A stretch of DNA of 64,000 bases, from the NCBI RefSeq assembly GCF_036387535.1, contig NZ_DASVTO010000115.1, positions 11,187 to 75,186 of the forward strand, in the 5' to 3' direction. Shown here in pieces: positions 51,914 through 59,909 of the stretch. A program made the position numbers and the translations under genes. A model generated the notes under the pieces. The model worked only from the letters and a program-made list of their open reading frames with translations. It ran no database searches and was not told where the DNA came from. The stretch's first letter is position 1. Every line of letters begins with the position of its first letter. The stretch comes from Sphingomonas_R sp036387535 (GTDB lineage Bacteria; Pseudomonadota; Alphaproteobacteria; Sphingomonadales; Sphingomonadaceae).

Positions 51914-52333
51914 TTATGTCGCGAACAGCTGGTTCAGGTCGCGAAAGGCCTTGAACTCCAGCGCGTTGCCGGATGGATCGCGAAAGAACATCGTCGCCTG
52001 TTCGCCGGGTTGCCCGGCGAACCGGATGTGGGGTTCGATCCCGAACACCGTGCCCGCGGCGCGCAATCGGGCCGCCATCGCCTCCCAATCCGCCATGTCC
52101 AGCACCACGCCGAAATGCGGCACCGGCACGTCATGCCCATCGACGCCGTTCGCGCCCGCGTCACCGGTGGATCCCGGGACCAGATGCGCCACGATCTGAT
52201 GCCCATACAGGTCGAAATCGATCCACTCGGCCGAACTCCGCCCCTCAGGACATTGCAACACGCCGCCGTAAAAGGCACGCGCCGCCGCCAGGTCGTGGAC
52301 AGGAAAGGCAAGGTGGAAAGGGCGCAGGCTCAT
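51914..52333 (-). CDS. VOC family (glyoxalase/bleomycin-resistance fold) protein
   Basis: A 139-residue protein with two beta-alpha-beta-beta-beta units: FHLAFPVHDLAAARAFYGGVL at the start and MFFRDPSGNALEFKAF near the end, with metal ligand candidates His8 and Glu in LEFKAF. It ends in NQLFAT, matching the enzyme-like VOC subgroup. Substrate unknown. Convergent with the sugar dehydrogenase, 10 nt apart. Confidence 0.88.
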   Translation of the reverse strand: MSLRPFHLAFPVHDLAAARAFYGGVLQCPEGRSSAEWIDFDLYGHQIVAHLVPGSTGDAGANGVDGHDVPVPHFGVVLDMADWEAMAARLRAAGTVFGIEPHIRFAGQPGEQATMFFRDPSGNALEFKAFRDLNQLFAT

Positions 52334-52413
52334 CCCGATATCCTATAGGATCCACCGCGACCGACAAGGTCGGCGATGGTTTCGTCCCGCATCGAAATCG
52401 GCTAGCGGCGACC

Positions 52414-53940
52414 ATGAAGGAGCCCTCCCGCCTCATGACTACCGGCCTGTCCACACCCGGCCGCCGCTGGCTGCTGGCCGTTCTGCTCGGGCTCGTCTCG
52501 GCGACGGGTTTTGCGCCATTGGGCGCGTGGCCATTGACGATCGCGGCGCTGGCCGGCCTCATCTGGTTGCTTGGCCAGACGCAGGGCCCGCGCAGCGCCG
52601 CGGCACTCGGCTGGTGGTTCGGGCTCGGCCAATTCGCGCTGGGGCTGAACTGGATCGCGACCGCCTTCACCTATCAGGCCGCGATGCCGGGCTGGCTCGG
52701 GTGGGTCGCGGTCATACTGCTCGCGGTCTACCTGGCCGTCTATCCCGCGATCGCCGCCGGCCTCGCACGCGCCGTGGCGGGGCGCCGGCCGCTGCCATTG
52801 ATCTTTGCGCTGGCCGCTTTCTGGATCGCGTCCGAATGGCTGCGCGCCACGCTGTTCACCGGTTTCGCCTGGAATCCGCTCGGGGTCGTCTGGCTCGGAC
52901 TGCCGACCGCGCAGGCAGCACGCTATGTCGGCACCTACGGGCTGTCGGCAATCCTGATCCTGGCGGCCGGCACGCTGGTCGCCATCGCCCGCCGCGATCT
53001 GCGCGCGACACTTGCCGCTGCGGTCATGCCGGTGGCGCTGTCCTTCTGCGCGACGCCGCCCGTCCAAGGCAGCACGCACGTCGTCCACATCGTTCAGCCG
53101 AACATCGATCAGGATGCCCGCAACCAGCCGGACTATGCCTATGACGGCCTGCTGAAGCTCGCCCGCCTGTCGCACCGCCCGCGCGGCGATGCCCCCCCGC
53201 GCCTTGTCCTGTGGCCGGAGGCGGCGGTCGACTATTATCTGGAGACCGACCGGTTGGCGCGGGAAGCGTTGACTGATCTCTTGCGTCCGGGCGACCTGCT
53301 GCTGACCGGCGGCACGCGCCTGGAACGCGATGACGGTGGGGAGGCGGTCGGCGCGCGCAACAGCCTGTTCGTCATGGATGCGCGCGGGCGCCTGCTCCAC
53401 CGGTACGACAAGGCGCATCTTGTGCCGTACGGCGAATATCTGCCGATGCGCGCGCTGCTGGCGCCGATCGGACTGTCGCGGCTGGTGCCGGGCGATATCG
53501 ATTTCTGGTCCGGCCCGGGACCGCGATCCTATAGGTTGCCCGGCTTCGGCAAGGTCGGGGTCCAGATCTGCTACGAGATCATCTTTTCCGGGCACGTCGT
53601 CGATCGCGCCAATCGCCCTGACTTCCTCTTCAACCCTTCCAACGACGCCTGGTTCGGCGCCTGGGGCCCGCCACAGCATCTGGCCCAGGCGCGGCTGCGC
53701 GCGATCGAAGAAGGAATCCCGATCGTCCGATCGACACCGAACGGCATTTCGGCGGTCGTCGATCCCGCCGGACGCCTGCTGCACGACATCCCCCGGCACC
53801 GTGCCGGTGCGATCGATGCCGTGCTGCCATCGGCGTTCGCGCCGCCTCCGTTCGCGCGTCATGGCAACCTGTTGCCGGGCCTCCTGGCACTCGCGCTGGG
53901 TGGGGTGGCGATGATTGCACGCCGGGCCAAGCGCCGCTAA
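52414..53940 (+). CDS. lnt: Apolipoprotein N-acyltransferase
   Basis: Third enzyme of lipoprotein maturation (508 aa), adding the amide-linked acyl chain to the N-terminal cysteine. N-terminal membrane domain with about six helices (GFAPLGAWPLTIAALAGLIWL), then a nitrilase-fold periplasmic domain whose Glu, Lys and Cys are in LWPEAAVDYYL, YDKAHLVPYGEYLP and QICYEIIF. Start at 52414; a second in-frame ATG lies at 52435. Confidence 0.95.
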   Translation: MKEPSRLMTTGLSTPGRRWLLAVLLGLVSATGFAPLGAWPLTIAALAGLIWLLGQTQGPRSAAALGWWFGLGQFALGLNWIATAFTYQAAMPGWLGWVAVILLAVYLAVYPAIAAGLARAVAGRRPLPLIFALAAFWIASEWLRATLFTGFAWNPLGVVWLGLPTAQAARYVGTYGLSAILILAAGTLVAIARRDLRATLAAAVMPVALSFCATPPVQGSTHVVHIVQPNIDQDARNQPDYAYDGLLKLARLSHRPRGDAPPRLVLWPEAAVDYYLETDRLAREALTDLLRPGDLLLTGGTRLERDDGGEAVGARNSLFVMDARGRLLHRYDKAHLVPYGEYLPMRALLAPIGLSRLVPGDIDFWSGPGPRSYRLPGFGKVGVQICYEIIFSGHVVDRANRPDFLFNPSNDAWFGAWGPPQHLAQARLRAIEEGIPIVRSTPNGISAVVDPAGRLLHDIPRHRAGAIDAVLPSAFAPPPFARHGNLLPGLLALALGGVAMIARRAKRR

Positions 53941-53944
53941 GAGC

Positions 53945-53966
53945 GATATAAGGATAGCTTTATATC
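53945..53966. promoter_or_regulatory. Near-palindromic operator in front of metK (SahR/MetJ-like role)
   Basis: Half-sites GATATAAGGAT and AGCTTTATATC form a 22-bp dyad with 9 of 11 base pairs symmetric, 57 nt before the metK ATG. The stretch 53945-53974 is strikingly A/T-rich for this window. Placement and form fit an ArsR-family repressor of methionine/SAH genes such as SahR, known from comparative genomics of Proteobacteria; identification of the binder is inference. No SAM riboswitch fold was recognised in the 82-nt leader. Confidence 0.5.
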
Positions 53967-54022
53967 TTTATATACGGGCGCCTCCTATCACGTCCGTATC
54001 CCAGAAAAGGCGACTTGCACCC

Positions 54023-55210
54023 ATGCGCGACAATTTCCTGTTCACCTCCGAAAGCGTGTCCGAGGGGCATCCCGACAAGGTCGCCGATCAGATTTCCGAC
54101 GCGGTGGTGGATCTGTTCCTGGGCAAGGACGCCCAGGCGCGCGTTGCCTGCGAAACCATGGTCACCACGCAGCGGATCGTACTGGCCGGCGAAGTCCGCG
54201 GCGACGGCATGATCGACACGGCCGGCAACTGGACGCCAGGCGCGCTGGCGGAGATCGAGGTCGCCGCGCGGGAAACCGTCAAGCGCATCGGCTACGAACA
54301 GGAAGGCTTTCACTGGCAGACCGCCGATTTCGCGAACCATCTCCACCCGCAATCCGCGCACATTGCGCAGGGTGTGGATGAAAGCGGCAACAAGGACGAA
54401 GGCGCCGGCGATCAAGGCATCATGTTCGGCTATGCCACCGACGAAACGCCGGATCTGATGCCGGCGACGCTCTATTACGCGCATCGCATCCTCGAAACGA
54501 TGGCCGCGGACCGTCACAGCGGCGCGGCCCCCTTCCTGGAGCCCGATGCCAAGAGCCAGGTCACGCTTGCCTATGAACTGGAAAAGCCGGTCCGCGCGAC
54601 CGCACTGGTCGTTTCGACCCAGCATGGCAAAGGCGTCGATCAGGGCCTGCTGCGCGAATATGCCAAGGGCGTCATGGCCGGCGTGCTGCCCGATGGCTGG
54701 ATGCCGAACGAGGCATCGATCTTCGTCAACCCGACCGGCCTGTTCGAAATCGGCGGGCCGGACGGCGACGCCGGGCTCACCGGTCGCAAGATCATCGTCG
54801 ACACCTACGGCGGTGCGGCCCCCCACGGCGGCGGCGCCTTCTCCGGCAAGGACCCGACGAAGGTCGACCGCTCCGCCGCCTATGTCACGCGCTACATGGC
54901 CAAGAACATCGTCGCCGCCGGGCTGGCCCGCCGGGTCACGATCCAGCTGAGCTATGCGATCGGCGTGGCGGAACCGCTGTCACTCTATGTCGACACGCAT
55001 GGCACCGGCCAGGTCGACGAGGCGGCGATCGAACGCATCCTGCCGCAGCTGGTCCGCCTGACCCCCAAGGGCATCCGTACTCACCTGAAGCTCAACGCCC
55101 CGATCTACGCCCGCACTGCTGCCTATGGCCATTTCGGGCGGCAGCCCGACGGCGATTTCTTCACCTGGGAAAAGACCGATCTGGTCGAGGAACTGAAGCG
55201 CGCCTTCTGA
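54023..55210 (+). CDS. metK: S-adenosylmethionine synthetase
   Basis: Makes SAM from methionine and ATP (395 aa). Hallmarks: FTSESVSEGHPDKVADQISDA-type start, GAGDQGIMFGYA, and the P-loop-like GGGAFSGKDPTKVDRS. It supplies methyl groups for TrmB and other enzymes in the window. The ATG at 54023 is preceded by AAAAGGCG. Comparison with typical order shows trmB normally follows directly; here two small genes lie between. Confidence 0.97.
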   Translation: MRDNFLFTSESVSEGHPDKVADQISDAVVDLFLGKDAQARVACETMVTTQRIVLAGEVRGDGMIDTAGNWTPGALAEIEVAARETVKRIGYEQEGFHWQTADFANHLHPQSAHIAQGVDESGNKDEGAGDQGIMFGYATDETPDLMPATLYYAHRILETMAADRHSGAAPFLEPDAKSQVTLAYELEKPVRATALVVSTQHGKGVDQGLLREYAKGVMAGVLPDGWMPNEASIFVNPTGLFEIGGPDGDAGLTGRKIIVDTYGGAAPHGGGAFSGKDPTKVDRSAAYVTRYMAKNIVAAGLARRVTIQLSYAIGVAEPLSLYVDTHGTGQVDEAAIERILPQLVRLTPKGIRTHLKLNAPIYARTAAYGHFGRQPDGDFFTWEKTDLVEELKRAF

Positions 55211-55261
55211 TCGCGTCCGACATCGGTTATGCTGGCCGCGCCGAATGAAGGAGCGGCCGGC

Positions 55262-55507
55262 ATGAACATCTTTTCCCCCGTCCGTGATCCCGGTCCGGTC
55301 CGGGTCGTGTCCACGCCCGGTATTCTGGGCGGCATGCCCTGCGTCTCCGGCACGCGCGTCCCGGCCGAGGTCATCCGCGTATCGCTGAATGCGGGCGAAT
55401 CGAAGTTCGAGATTTTCTGTGCCTACCCCTACCTGCCGATGGGATCGGTGGAAGCAGTGATCCGATGGGCGCAGGAGAGTGGCCTGGATGTTAAGATTCC
55501 TGATTGA
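55262..55507 (+). CDS. DUF433 protein, probable antitoxin
   Basis: An 81-residue protein with the DUF433 core: GILGGMPCVSGTRVPAEVIRVSLNAGES, then CAYPYLPMGSVEAVIRWA. DUF433 forms a compact helix-turn-helix-like domain and is typically the antitoxin of VapBC-like pairs. GGAG precedes the ATG at 55262. It overlaps the downstream toxin-like gene by 20 nt. Confidence 0.82.
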   Translation: MNIFSPVRDPGPVRVVSTPGILGGMPCVSGTRVPAEVIRVSLNAGESKFEIFCAYPYLPMGSVEAVIRWAQESGLDVKIPD

Positions 55508-55871
55508 CGAGTGTCTTTCGCCTGCGATTGCGCTGAAAGCGATATCGTTGGAAATTGAGGCAACCCATCTCAACTGGTTCAATCAGGCAGGATATCGGGA
55601 TCAGTCATTAATCCCGCTCGTCTTGCAGGGCGATTATATATTCGTCACCAATAATGGTGTTGATTTCCGTCCGATCTACAGATCCATGGATATACATCCT
55701 GCCCTGATTGTCATTTTACCGAGCGTCCCTAAGGTCAAGCAGGTCGACCTATTCTTGGTGGTTTTGGATTGCCTGCAACGAGAACCCGACACCATCAACA
55801 AATTGATCGAGATTGATGCCGATGGCGTCATCACGATCGCTGATTTTCCTCCGTTTCGTGACAATCTATGA
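55488..55871 (+). CDS. DUF5615 PIN-like protein, probable toxin
   Basis: A 127-residue protein beginning MLRFLIDECLSPAIALKA, with the acidic FLIDECLS and FVTNNGVDF motifs of the PIN-like (Mut7-C) family; paired with DUF433 in many genomes as a predicted RNase toxin-antitoxin module. The gene is clearly richer in A/T and in rare-looking codons than its neighbours, suggesting transfer. The ATG at 55488 lies inside the antitoxin gene, and its TGA overlaps trmB. Confidence 0.8.
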   Translation: MLRFLIDECLSPAIALKAISLEIEATHLNWFNQAGYRDQSLIPLVLQGDYIFVTNNGVDFRPIYRSMDIHPALIVILPSVPKVKQVDLFLVVLDCLQREPDTINKLIEIDADGVITIADFPPFRDNL

Positions 55872-56557
55872 TGATCCAAAATGATCCCACTACCCTCCGC
55901 CGGCTCTATGGACGCCGCACCGGACATAAATTGCGCGACGGTCAGGCCGGCCTCGTGGAACGGCTGCTGCCCGAACTCTCGGTGCCCGCCACCGGGTCGC
56001 TCGACGCGCGCGCCCTGTTCGGTGACGACCGCCCGCTGGAGGTGGAAATCGGTTTCGGCAAGGGCGAACATCTGGTCGGCCAGGCGGCGATGCGGCCGGG
56101 CAGCGGGTTCATCGGCTGCGAACCCTTTCTGGACGGCGTCGTCGGTGCGTTGATGAAGATCGATGCCGACGCCGTCGCCAATGTCCGCCTGCACATGGGC
56201 GACGCGCTCGACGTGCTCGAACGGCTGCCGGATGCATCGCTCGACCGTGTCTACCTGCTCCATCCGGATCCCTGGCCGAAGGCGCGCCACGCCAAACGCC
56301 GCTTCATGAACGCCGGCCCGGTCGATCGCATCGCCGCAAAGCTCAAGCCGGGTGCGGAGTTTCGGTTCGGCACCGATCATCCGGTCTATGTCCGCTGGGC
56401 GATGATGATCATGGGCAGCCGCAGTGACTTCGCATGGCTCGCGGACAGCCCGCGCGATTTCCTCGTTCGCCCCGACGATTGGCCGGAAACCCGCTATGAA
56501 CAAAAGGCGCGCAGCAAGGGGCACGAGGTCTGGTACTTCCGTTACCGGCGGGTGTGA
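55868..56557 (+). CDS. trmB: tRNA (guanine-N7-)-methyltransferase
   Basis: Methylates G46 of tRNA (229 aa). Core motifs: LEVEIGFGKGEHLVGQA, DPWPKARHAKRRF and the C-terminal TRYEQKARSKGHEVWYFRYRR. Start ATG at 55868 (ATGATG) overlaps the toxin TGA; no Shine-Dalgarno is visible, so translation probably depends on coupling to the toxin gene. Confidence 0.95.
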   Translation: MMIQNDPTTLRRLYGRRTGHKLRDGQAGLVERLLPELSVPATGSLDARALFGDDRPLEVEIGFGKGEHLVGQAAMRPGSGFIGCEPFLDGVVGALMKIDADAVANVRLHMGDALDVLERLPDASLDRVYLLHPDPWPKARHAKRRFMNAGPVDRIAAKLKPGAEFRFGTDHPVYVRWAMMIMGSRSDFAWLADSPRDFLVRPDDWPETRYEQKARSKGHEVWYFRYRRV

Positions 56558-56639
56558 CACCGGCCGGCGCTGTTTGACCGTATCCTGATTTTGGTCTTGT
56601 CTGCTGCCGTCCGCCCCTCAGCGATCGGAGCCTTCTTCC

Positions 56640-58406
56640 TTGACCCGCCGCCTCCTGCCTGCGCTCTGCGTCGTGCTTCTCGTCAGCGCCACTACTGTTC
56701 GGGCGGAGCCCGGGGGCGCCGATGCGGCGCTTCGGCGCCTGTACGACACCGAATGGACCTGGCGACAGAAGGAGATGGCGCGGCAGGATCTCGACGACGG
56801 CGCATCCGAGGCTGCCGATCATCTGCCGCGCGTCGATGCTGCCTCGGAAACGGCGCGCATCGGTTACTGGACGCGGACCCTGGCCGCGCTTGACGCCATT
56901 CCGGTCGCGCAGCTTTCGCCCGAAGAAGCCATCAACGCCGCCGTGTTCCGCACCAGCCTGGAGGCGTTCGTCGCCAGCGGCCGCTACCGCGTGTGGGAGA
57001 TGCCGTTCAATGCGGACAGCAATTTCTGGTCGGGCCTGAACGGTCGCGCCGGCTATCGCAAGGCGGATGACTATCGCCGCTATCTGGGCCGCATGCGTGA
57101 CCTCCCGCGCTATTTTGACGAGCAGATCGCGAACATGCGGGCCGGTCTCGCCCGCGGCTTTTCCGTACCACGCGCCACGCTCGTCGGGCGCGATGCGTCG
57201 ATCGCGGCCTATGCGGTGACCGACGCGGTGAGAAACCCGTTCTTCCTGCCATTCGCCGACATGCCTACTGTCATCCCCGCCGCCGATCAGGCGGCGCTCC
57301 GGCGCGATGCGCAGGTCGTCATTGCGCAGTCGGTGGTCCCCGCTTACGCAAAGCTGCTCACCTTCTTTCGAACGGAATATTTGCCCCGAACCCGAACCAC
57401 GCTGGCGGCGGAGGCGATGCCGGATGGCAAGGCCTTTTATCAGGCGCAGATCCGCGAATACACGACGCTCGACCTCACGGCCGACCAGATCCACGGTATC
57501 GGCTTAAAGGAAGTTGCCCGGATCACGGCAGAAATGGAGACGACCAAGGCCGCCGCGGGCTTCAAGGGCAGCCTGGCTACGTTCATCCGGTTCCTGCGCA
57601 CCGATCCGCAATTCTATGCGCGGACGCCCGATGAACTGCTGGGTGTCTCCGCCTTTGCGGCGAAACGCGTCGATGGACAGCTGAAATATACGATCGGTCT
57701 TCTACCTCGCTATCGCTTCACGATCCGCCCCGTTCCGGATGCGATCGCCCCCTATTATACTGCGGGTCGCGGCGGTCTCGAAAGCTGCCTGATGAATACC
57801 TACGACCTGAAATCGCGCCCGCTGTACCAGATCCCCGCGCTGACCCTGCACGAATGCAATCCCGGGCACAGCTTCCAGGCCGCGCTCGCGCTGGAAGGGC
57901 CGAACCGCCCCGCGTTCCGCCGCGAAACCTATTTCTCCGGATATGGCGAGGGTTGGGGGCTGTACACGGAATGGCTCGGCACCGTGATGGGCATCTATCG
58001 CACCCCTTACGAAGCCTTTGGTCGCTTGTCCTACGAGATGTGGCGCGCCTGCCGATTGGTGATCGACACCGGCATCCATCATGACGGCTGGACCCGCGCG
58101 CAGGCGATCACCTATCTCGCCAGCCATACCGCCTTGTCGCAGCACGAGGTGGAGACCGAGGTCGACCGCTACATAAGCTGGCCGGGTCAGGCCTTGGCCT
58201 ACAAGCTCGGCGAGATGACGATCCGGCGCAAGCGCGCCGATGCCGAGCGACGGCTTGGCCCGGCATTCGATCAGCGCTGGTTCCATGATGTCGTGCTGGG
58301 CACGGGTTCCGTCCCGTTGCCGGTGCTCGAACAGCAGATTGACCTCTGGATCGCGGGCGGCGGCAAAGATCCACATGCCGGGCAAAGTGCACCCACGGCC
58401 CCATGA
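56640..58406 (+). CDS. DUF885 family exported zinc peptidase-like protein
   Basis: A 588-residue protein with a signal peptide (MTRRLLPALCVVLLVSATTVRAEP). The DUF885 metal motif HECNPGH lies at about residues 404-410, with the third ligand Glu likely in YGEGWGLYTEWLG. The family consists of predicted metallopeptidases. It begins with TTG at 56640, supported by GGAG 9 nt upstream; no ATG gives a complete signal peptide. Substrate unknown. Confidence 0.85.
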   Translation: MTRRLLPALCVVLLVSATTVRAEPGGADAALRRLYDTEWTWRQKEMARQDLDDGASEAADHLPRVDAASETARIGYWTRTLAALDAIPVAQLSPEEAINAAVFRTSLEAFVASGRYRVWEMPFNADSNFWSGLNGRAGYRKADDYRRYLGRMRDLPRYFDEQIANMRAGLARGFSVPRATLVGRDASIAAYAVTDAVRNPFFLPFADMPTVIPAADQAALRRDAQVVIAQSVVPAYAKLLTFFRTEYLPRTRTTLAAEAMPDGKAFYQAQIREYTTLDLTADQIHGIGLKEVARITAEMETTKAAAGFKGSLATFIRFLRTDPQFYARTPDELLGVSAFAAKRVDGQLKYTIGLLPRYRFTIRPVPDAIAPYYTAGRGGLESCLMNTYDLKSRPLYQIPALTLHECNPGHSFQAALALEGPNRPAFRRETYFSGYGEGWGLYTEWLGTVMGIYRTPYEAFGRLSYEMWRACRLVIDTGIHHDGWTRAQAITYLASHTALSQHEVETEVDRYISWPGQALAYKLGEMTIRRKRADAERRLGPAFDQRWFHDVVLGTGSVPLPVLEQQIDLWIAGGGKDPHAGQSAPTAP

Positions 58407-58486
58407 GCCAGGCATCCTCCTCTTATCACGTGTGAATTCCACCACGACCAAAACGTAATCCCATGCGGAACAGGCTTTAGGATTTT

Positions 58487-58505
58487 AATACCAATGTAAT
58501 GCCAA
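58487..58505 (+). promoter_or_regulatory. Direct repeats upstream of the ROK regulator
   Basis: AATACCAA (58487-58494) and AATGCCAA (58498-58505) repeat with an 11-nt period, one helical turn, in an A/T-rich island of the 195-nt gap 58407-58601. Side-by-side placement on one DNA face fits a regulator-binding site, possibly for the ROK protein itself. Nothing else is seen in this gap. Confidence 0.35.
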
Positions 58506-58601
58506 ATATTGTAGGACCGCCGGCAGCCGCATCTTCAGGGGGGGAAGGTGCGACCGTCCGCCGGATGCCGCCCCAAGACGACGGTTCGCGACAGGGGCAG
58601 C

Positions 58602-59840
58602 ATGTTGACCAACACTCCGATGATGCGCAGGGACCACGCGATGGTGCCTTCGGAGGGCCGTGAGGCGCGGTTGAGTGTCAGCCTTTCGGGAACAAACCTC
58701 GCCAGGGCAGGCGATTATAATCAGCGGATCGTGCTTCAGGCGATCCGTGTCGCGGGCGAAACGACGCGCACGGCACTTGCGGAGATTACCGGTCTCACAC
58801 CGCCCACCATCGCCAACATCACGCGCCATCTCCTGCAGCAGAAGCTGATCGTTCCGTCCGGGCGCAACACCGGCACCCGCGGGCAACCCGCGGTTCGGCT
58901 GACGATCAATCCGGACGGCGCCTTTGCGATCGGCGTCAATCTCGATGGCGATCATCTCACCATCCTGCTCGTCGATCTTGGCGGACAGGTCCGCTACCGG
59001 TCGACACACCAACAGGCGTTCACGACACCCGACCAGGTGGTCGCGCTGTTGAAGAAGGCGATCGGCGCGATGCGTGACGCGACACCGCTCGACGACAGGC
59101 GGGTGCTCGGCATCGGCATCGCCCTGCCCAGGCAGCTCGGCGACGGCGGCGAACGGCCACCAACGGGCTATGAAGCTTGGGCAGGGGTGGACATCAGGCA
59201 TTGGATTGGTCCTGCCCTACCCTGGCCGGTCCATGTCGACCATGAAGCCGCCGCCGCCGCGATCGGGGAGGCGCGGTTCGGCAGCGGGCTTACCCTGTCC
59301 AGCTTCTTCTACGTCCTGATCGGCACCGGGCTCAGCGGCGGCCTGGTGGTCGACGGCTGCTATTTTCGTGGGGCCGACGCGCGGAGTGGCGCGATCGGGT
59401 CGTTGCCGGATGTCGGCGCCGGGTCGCCCCGGACGGTCCAGGACACGGTATCGCTGACCGCCTTGTTCGCGCGCCTGGCCGAAGCGGGACATCCCTCGGT
59501 CACTGTCGACGGGCTGTTGAGCGATGATCCTACAGTCGCGGCGATCGTGGCCCGGTGGATCGAGGATGCAGCCCGCGCGCTGATCGAGCCGCTGGTTTCG
59601 GTGCACTGTCTGATCGATCCCGGCGCCGTGCTGATCGGCGGTCGCCTGCCCGCGCCGCTGATCGATCGCCTCGTCATCCAGCTGCGTCGTGGCTTGGCGC
59701 AGGCGCGGATCCCCTCCCCTGCGCCGGTCCTGCGCGCGCGGATTTCGGATGATGCCGCGGCGGTCGGTGCGGCGATCCTGCCGTTCCTGGATCGGGTCCT
59801 GCCGTCGGACGCCATTCTGATGCAGGCGGGACGCGGTTAG
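58602..59840 (+). CDS. ROK-family transcriptional regulator without the zinc motif
   Basis: Sugar-responsive regulator (412 aa). N-terminal winged helix (YNQRIVLQAIRVAGETTRTALAEITGLTPPTIANITRHL) and a ROK sugar-binding domain (DHEAAAAAIGEARFG, GTGLSGGLVVDG). The CxCGxxGC zinc motif of most ROK proteins is absent; the matching place reads DVGAGSPRTVQD. The ATG at 58602 follows AGGGGCAGC. Close to the Entner-Doudoroff genes, so control of sugar metabolism is plausible but unproven. Confidence 0.86.
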   Translation: MLTNTPMMRRDHAMVPSEGREARLSVSLSGTNLARAGDYNQRIVLQAIRVAGETTRTALAEITGLTPPTIANITRHLLQQKLIVPSGRNTGTRGQPAVRLTINPDGAFAIGVNLDGDHLTILLVDLGGQVRYRSTHQQAFTTPDQVVALLKKAIGAMRDATPLDDRRVLGIGIALPRQLGDGGERPPTGYEAWAGVDIRHWIGPALPWPVHVDHEAAAAAIGEARFGSGLTLSSFFYVLIGTGLSGGLVVDGCYFRGADARSGAIGSLPDVGAGSPRTVQDTVSLTALFARLAEAGHPSVTVDGLLSDDPTVAAIVARWIEDAARALIEPLVSVHCLIDPGAVLIGGRLPAPLIDRLVIQLRRGLAQARIPSPAPVLRARISDDAAAVGAAILPFLDRVLPSDAILMQAGRG

Positions 59841-59909
59841 CACGTCACGCTCCCGCCTTTTTGCGGAAGACCCTTGCCGTTGTCGCACGTCCGGTCGAAA
59901 AGCCTGCCG

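Noticed and set aside
53945..54022. SAM riboswitch in the metK leader
   Set aside because: The 82-nt leader is short and A/T-rich with a dyad; none of the SAM-II, SAM-V or SAH riboswitch pairing patterns could be traced by eye.
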